Assembly: GCA_030527285.1 (NCBI GenBank)
Contig: JAUNBC010000009.1
Location: 1-63,848, forward strand
Source: Bacillota bacterium
GTDB lineage: Bacteria > Bacillota > Dehalobacteriia > UBA4068
Direction of reading: 5' to 3'
Length of the DNA stretch: 63,848 nucleotides
A program made the translations under genes and the position numbers. Under the pieces are notes generated by a model that saw only the letters and a program-made list of their open reading frames with translations, was not told where the DNA came from and did no database searches. This document shows positions 60,921 through 63,848 of this stretch, one piece after another. How positions within the stretch are numbered: position 1 is the stretch's first letter; every line of letters begins with the position of its first letter.

Positions 60921-61487
60921 TTGAATCCTTGGCAAAAGCATGTGGATGATATTATGGGCAAGGTGCTGTTTGATCAGCAGACGCTGCAACGACGGGTGCA
61001 GGAGCTGGGGCGGCAGATCACCGCCGATTATCAGGACGCCGATTGCGACGAGCTGGTGATGATCGGCATCTTGCGCGGCTCGGTGCCGTTTATGGCCGAT
61101 CTGATCCGTGTTATCGACCTGCCGGTGACCATAGATTTCATGGCCATGAGCAGCTATGCGCATGGCACGCGCACCTCCGGCTCGGTACGCATACTCAAGG
61201 ATATCAACGACGCGATCACCGATAAGCACGTGCTGGTGGTCGAGGATATCATCGACACCGGACTGACGCTCAAATGCCTGACCGAGCTGCTGGAAGCGCG
61301 CAAGCCGCGCTCGCTGCATATCTGCACGCTGCTCGATAAACCGTCGCGCCGGCTGACGGAAATACCGGTGCGCTATCGCGGCTTTGAGATACCTGACGAA
61401 TTCGTCGTCGGCTACGGTCTGGATTTTGCCGGCCATTATCGTCATCTGCCCTACGTCGGCGTGCTCAAGCCCGAGGCCTACGCCTAA
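60921..61487 (+). CDS. hpt: Hypoxanthine phosphoribosyltransferase
   Basis: The 188-residue protein has the PRPP-binding loop VLVVEDIIDTGLTL and the family order (KVLFDQQTLQRRVQELG; ILRGSVPFMADLIR; SSYAHGTRTSG). It salvages hypoxanthine and guanine to IMP and GMP. I place the start at TTG 60921 with GGGGGG 8 nt upstream; the GTG at 60912 is inside the Shine-Dalgarno, and ATG 60954 would remove the first strand. Confidence 0.92.
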   Translation: MNPWQKHVDDIMGKVLFDQQTLQRRVQELGRQITADYQDADCDELVMIGILRGSVPFMADLIRVIDLPVTIDFMAMSSYAHGTRTSGSVRILKDINDAITDKHVLVVEDIIDTGLTLKCLTELLEARKPRSLHICTLLDKPSRRLTEIPVRYRGFEIPDEFVVGYGLDFAGHYRHLPYVGVLKPEAYA

Positions 61488-61551
61488 ACCTGTACTGTTG
61501 CGGCAGGCATTGCCGCTGGCTATATAATATAAGCAAAGGAGTTGGTCAACC

Positions 61552-62136
61552 TTGAGATCAAGCGAGGAAACGATCACCTGGGATGTGCAAAAGGCCGCTG
61601 CGGAGGAATTATTGGCGCAGCTGGCCGCCGTCAGCGAGCAAGAGCTGGCTAAATTTGATACGGCACGGGGCGTGTATGTTCTGGGCTATGCCGGTACGGA
61701 GCTGCCGGGCAGCGTCTGGGGTTCTGATGATGCGAGGATCATCTATGTCGGTCATGCCGGCCGCGATTCCGTGCGGCATTTCGCCGATGATACGGCGATC
61801 TCTACGGTGCGGCGCTCTTTGGCGGCGCTTTTGGCAACTTCTCTGGAGCTTACCGCCATACCGGGAGTCGATTCGGATGATGACCGCTTCAACAATTACC
61901 GGCTGATCATCGAGGATGAGCGCAAGCTCAGCGCCTGGATGTACGAGCATCTGCGCATCGCCTTTTACGAGGTCGCTCCCGATCTGCTGGAGCCGATGTA
62001 TCATGCGCTGCTCAATTATTGCGCGCCGCTGCTCAATCTCAAGAATAATCCCGGCAATCAATACGGCGGCCAGATCAAGAAATACCGCAAGAAATTAGCC
62101 GAGGACGCGGTGCTCAATAGCGGCCGCCAAGAATAG
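61552..62136 (+). CDS. GIY-YIG-like domain protein
   Basis: The 194-residue protein has GVYVLGY and, after about 20 residues, IIYVGHAGR, with Arg-containing helix VRRSLAAL following. This resembles the GIY-YIG nuclease core, though the second block is IYVGH, not YIG. The C-terminal part (about 115-190) is helical with a PLLNLKNNPGN end. It may be a nuclease-like protein of unknown target. The start is TTG with AAGGAG 9 nt upstream. It is flanked by hpt and gltX. Confidence 0.6.
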   Translation: MRSSEETITWDVQKAAAEELLAQLAAVSEQELAKFDTARGVYVLGYAGTELPGSVWGSDDARIIYVGHAGRDSVRHFADDTAISTVRRSLAALLATSLELTAIPGVDSDDDRFNNYRLIIEDERKLSAWMYEHLRIAFYEVAPDLLEPMYHALLNYCAPLLNLKNNPGNQYGGQIKKYRKKLAEDAVLNSGRQE

Positions 62137-62143
62137 GAAAGCT

Positions 62144-63787
62144 ATGGATCAGATCAGATTAGCCGAGCTGTTATTCCCCGAGATTATCGAGGATATAGAT
62201 CATTATGAGCGTTTTTACCCGCCGCGCGCTTTGCCTGATGAGGCGTGCGTCACGCGTATCGGCCCTTCTCCCACCGGCTTCGTGCATCTGGGCAATCTCT
62301 ATAACGCGCTGATCGGCGAGCGGCTGGCGCATCAAAGCGGCGGCGTGCTGATGCTGCGCATCGAGGATACCGACCAAAAGCGCGAGGTCGCCGGCGCGGT
62401 GGAGGCGGTGATACGCGCCATGGCGTTCTTTGATATAGGTTTCGACGAGGGCGCGACCCTGGACGGGGAGAGGGGAGCCTACGGGCCCTACCGTCAGAGC
62501 CGCCGCCGCGCCGTCTATCATGCGGTAGCGCGGCAGCTGGTGCTGCGCGGGCGCGCCTACCCCTGCTTCGCCACCGAGGACGAGCTGGCGGCGATGCGCG
62601 AGGCGCAGGCTGCGCGCAAGGAGAATTTCGGCGTATATGGCAAGTACGCGCCGGCGCGCGATTTCAGCCTCGAGGAGATAGAGCGGCGTTTGCAGGCAGG
62701 TCAGGCGTATGTGCTGCGCTTTCGCTCGATGGGCGACGGCGAGCATGATATCAGGGTGCTGGACGCTATTCGCGGCGAGCTGACGATGCAGGAGAATTAT
62801 CAGGACTTTGTGCTGCTCAAATCCGACGGCCTGCCGACCTATCACTTTGCCCATGTGGTGGACGATCATTTCATGCGCACCACGCATGTGGTGCGCGGCG
62901 AGGAATGGCTGTCCACGCTGCCGATGCATATCGAGCTGTTTGATACGCTGGGCTGGCCGCGGCCGCTGTATTGCCATACGGCGGTGCTGGAGAAGATCGA
63001 CGGCGAAACGCGGCGCAAGCTGTCCAAGCGCAAGGACCCCGAGCTGGCGCTGGAGTTCTATCAGGCCGAGGGCTACGCGCCGGCGGCGGTATGGGAATAC
63101 CTGCTGACCGTGCTCAATTCCAACTATGAGGAGTGGCGGCGCGATAATCCGCAGCTCGACTGCCGTGAATTTCCCTTTACCACGGACAAAATGAGCAATT
63201 CCGGCGCGCTCTTCGATCTGGATAAGCTCAACGATATAGCGCAGAACGTCATCGCCGCGATGCCGGCGGCGCATGTCTACGATCAGCTGCTCGCCTGGTG
63301 CGAGCTTTATGACGCGCCGTTTGCGGCGCTGCTCAAGCGCGATCGCGCCTATGGCGAGCGCATCGTCGGCGTGGGCAAGCACGGCGACCGCCCGCGCAAG
63401 GATATACGCAGCTGGCGGCAGGCGGCGGGCTTCCTTTCCTTCTACTATGACGAGACCTTCCGCCGCGAGGATGATTACCCGCCCGCCATCACCGGCGAGC
63501 TGCGGCAGCAGATCTTACAGGCGTATCTGGACGGCTATGACGCCGCCGACGAACAGGCGCAATGGTTTGGCAAGATCCGCGCCGTCGCCGAGCGCTACAA
63601 TTTCGCCTTAAAGCCCAAAGAGCATTTGCATAATCCCGGCAAATACCGCGGCAGTATCGTTGACGTCAGCAATGTGATACGCATTGCCCTGACCGGCCGC
63701 CTCAATTCGCCCGATCTGTATGAGATCATCGCTATTATCGGCGAGCGGAGGATGAGGGAGCGTATCAACGCCGCGATGAAAGCATAG
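62144..63787 (+). CDS. gltX: Glutamyl-tRNA synthetase
   Basis: The 547-residue class I synthetase has the HIGH-like motif HLGN in RIGPSPTGFVHLGN, LRIEDTDQKRE, and the KMSKS-like KLSKRK. It charges tRNA(Glu) in the cytosol, and may also charge tRNA(Gln) if a GatCAB pathway exists. It is about 60 residues longer than the usual bacterial enzyme, as in some clostridial members, with an N-terminal extension of ~30 residues before the Rossmann fold. AGGAAAG precedes the ATG. Confidence 0.93.
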   Translation: MDQIRLAELLFPEIIEDIDHYERFYPPRALPDEACVTRIGPSPTGFVHLGNLYNALIGERLAHQSGGVLMLRIEDTDQKREVAGAVEAVIRAMAFFDIGFDEGATLDGERGAYGPYRQSRRRAVYHAVARQLVLRGRAYPCFATEDELAAMREAQAARKENFGVYGKYAPARDFSLEEIERRLQAGQAYVLRFRSMGDGEHDIRVLDAIRGELTMQENYQDFVLLKSDGLPTYHFAHVVDDHFMRTTHVVRGEEWLSTLPMHIELFDTLGWPRPLYCHTAVLEKIDGETRRKLSKRKDPELALEFYQAEGYAPAAVWEYLLTVLNSNYEEWRRDNPQLDCREFPFTTDKMSNSGALFDLDKLNDIAQNVIAAMPAAHVYDQLLAWCELYDAPFAALLKRDRAYGERIVGVGKHGDRPRKDIRSWRQAAGFLSFYYDETFRREDDYPPAITGELRQQILQAYLDGYDAADEQAQWFGKIRAVAERYNFALKPKEHLHNPGKYRGSIVDVSNVIRIALTGRLNSPDLYEIIAIIGERRMRERINAAMKA

Positions 63788-63800
63788 AGGCAGATAATCA

Positions 63801-63827
63801 CAAACCACCCCTGAAAGGGGTGGTTTG
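63801..63827 (+). terminator. Hairpin after gltX, probable terminator or repeat part
   Basis: A 12-bp perfect stem (63801-63812 with 63816-63827) with GAA loop, 14 bp after the gltX stop. There is no T-run beyond the stem's own TTTG. Confidence 0.6.
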
Positions 63828-63829
63828 CA

Positions 63830-63848
63830 CTAAGCCTATAAGGCTTAG
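63830..63848. repeat. Second short hairpin at the window end
   Basis: An 8-bp stem (63830-63837 with 63841-63848) with loop ATA ends exactly at the window edge. Together with the previous hairpin it looks like part of a hairpin-rich repeat that continues outside. Confidence 0.4.

Overview
The window is a GC-rich chromosome segment from an anaerobic, endospore-forming member of the Clostridia (Bacillota). Four things point to this: a SpoIID-type sporulation hydrolase beside murA, a trimeric [FeFe]-hydrogenase operon of the electron-bifurcating type, a complete selA-selB-tRNA(Sec) island, and many flavodoxin/ferredoxin or iron-sulfur proteins without oxygen-dependent respiration genes. TTG and GTG starts are common and Shine-Dalgarno sequences are strong. 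The species cannot be named from the sequence alone. No CRISPR array, prophage, rRNA operon or intact insertion sequence was seen.

Layout. 1-6.7 kb: an RsgI-like membrane protein (cut by the window edge), a YheO/DauR-type regulator, a RACo-like corrinoid activator, an EFR1-type flavodoxin/ferredoxin, a DMT exporter and a BioB-like radical SAM protein. 6.9-18.6 kb: a LysR regulator divergent from a seven-enzyme/TRAP-transporter catabolic cluster: HMG-CoA-lyase-like, CoA-acylating aldehyde dehydrogenase, ThDP enzyme, xylose-isomerase-like TIM barrel, Gfo/Idh/MocA dehydrogenase, shikimate-dehydrogenase-like protein and DctQMP. The order of enzyme classes resembles inositol catabolism (IolG/E/D/J/A). 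I propose it as an anaerobic ring-opening route for a cyclitol or quinate-like acid; this is the best candidate for an undescribed system here. 18.7-27.6 kb: a Gate-domain pair, murA, spoIID, an Fe-S aldo/keto reductase, a 28-residue membrane peptide, a DUF378 protein, a phosphoesterase, thyA-folA and ilvE.

28-37 kb: the hydrogenase operon, whose NuoF-like subunit is fused to a GltD-like module, then an ABC importer and a formate/nitrite-family channel. 37-40.6 kb: selA, selB and tRNA(Sec). 40.7-49.3 kb: an HtrA-like protease, a two-component system, and a TetR-controlled operon encoding an MMPL-type RND protein and a heptad-repeat exported protein broken by a frameshift in an A7 tract. 49.5-55.9 kb: an SLH-domain surface protein, then a hydantoinase / threonine-synthase-like / PLP beta-family operon. 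56.2-57.2 kb: a lower-GC ECF sigma/anti-sigma pair. 57.5-63.8 kb: housekeeping genes (rdgB, amidase, hpt, gltX) and small unknowns.

Between the genes there are at least two dispersed repeat families. In both, the two copies keep a hairpin through compensatory base changes, which implies selection on RNA structure. There are also several hairpin clusters that look like small inserted elements.
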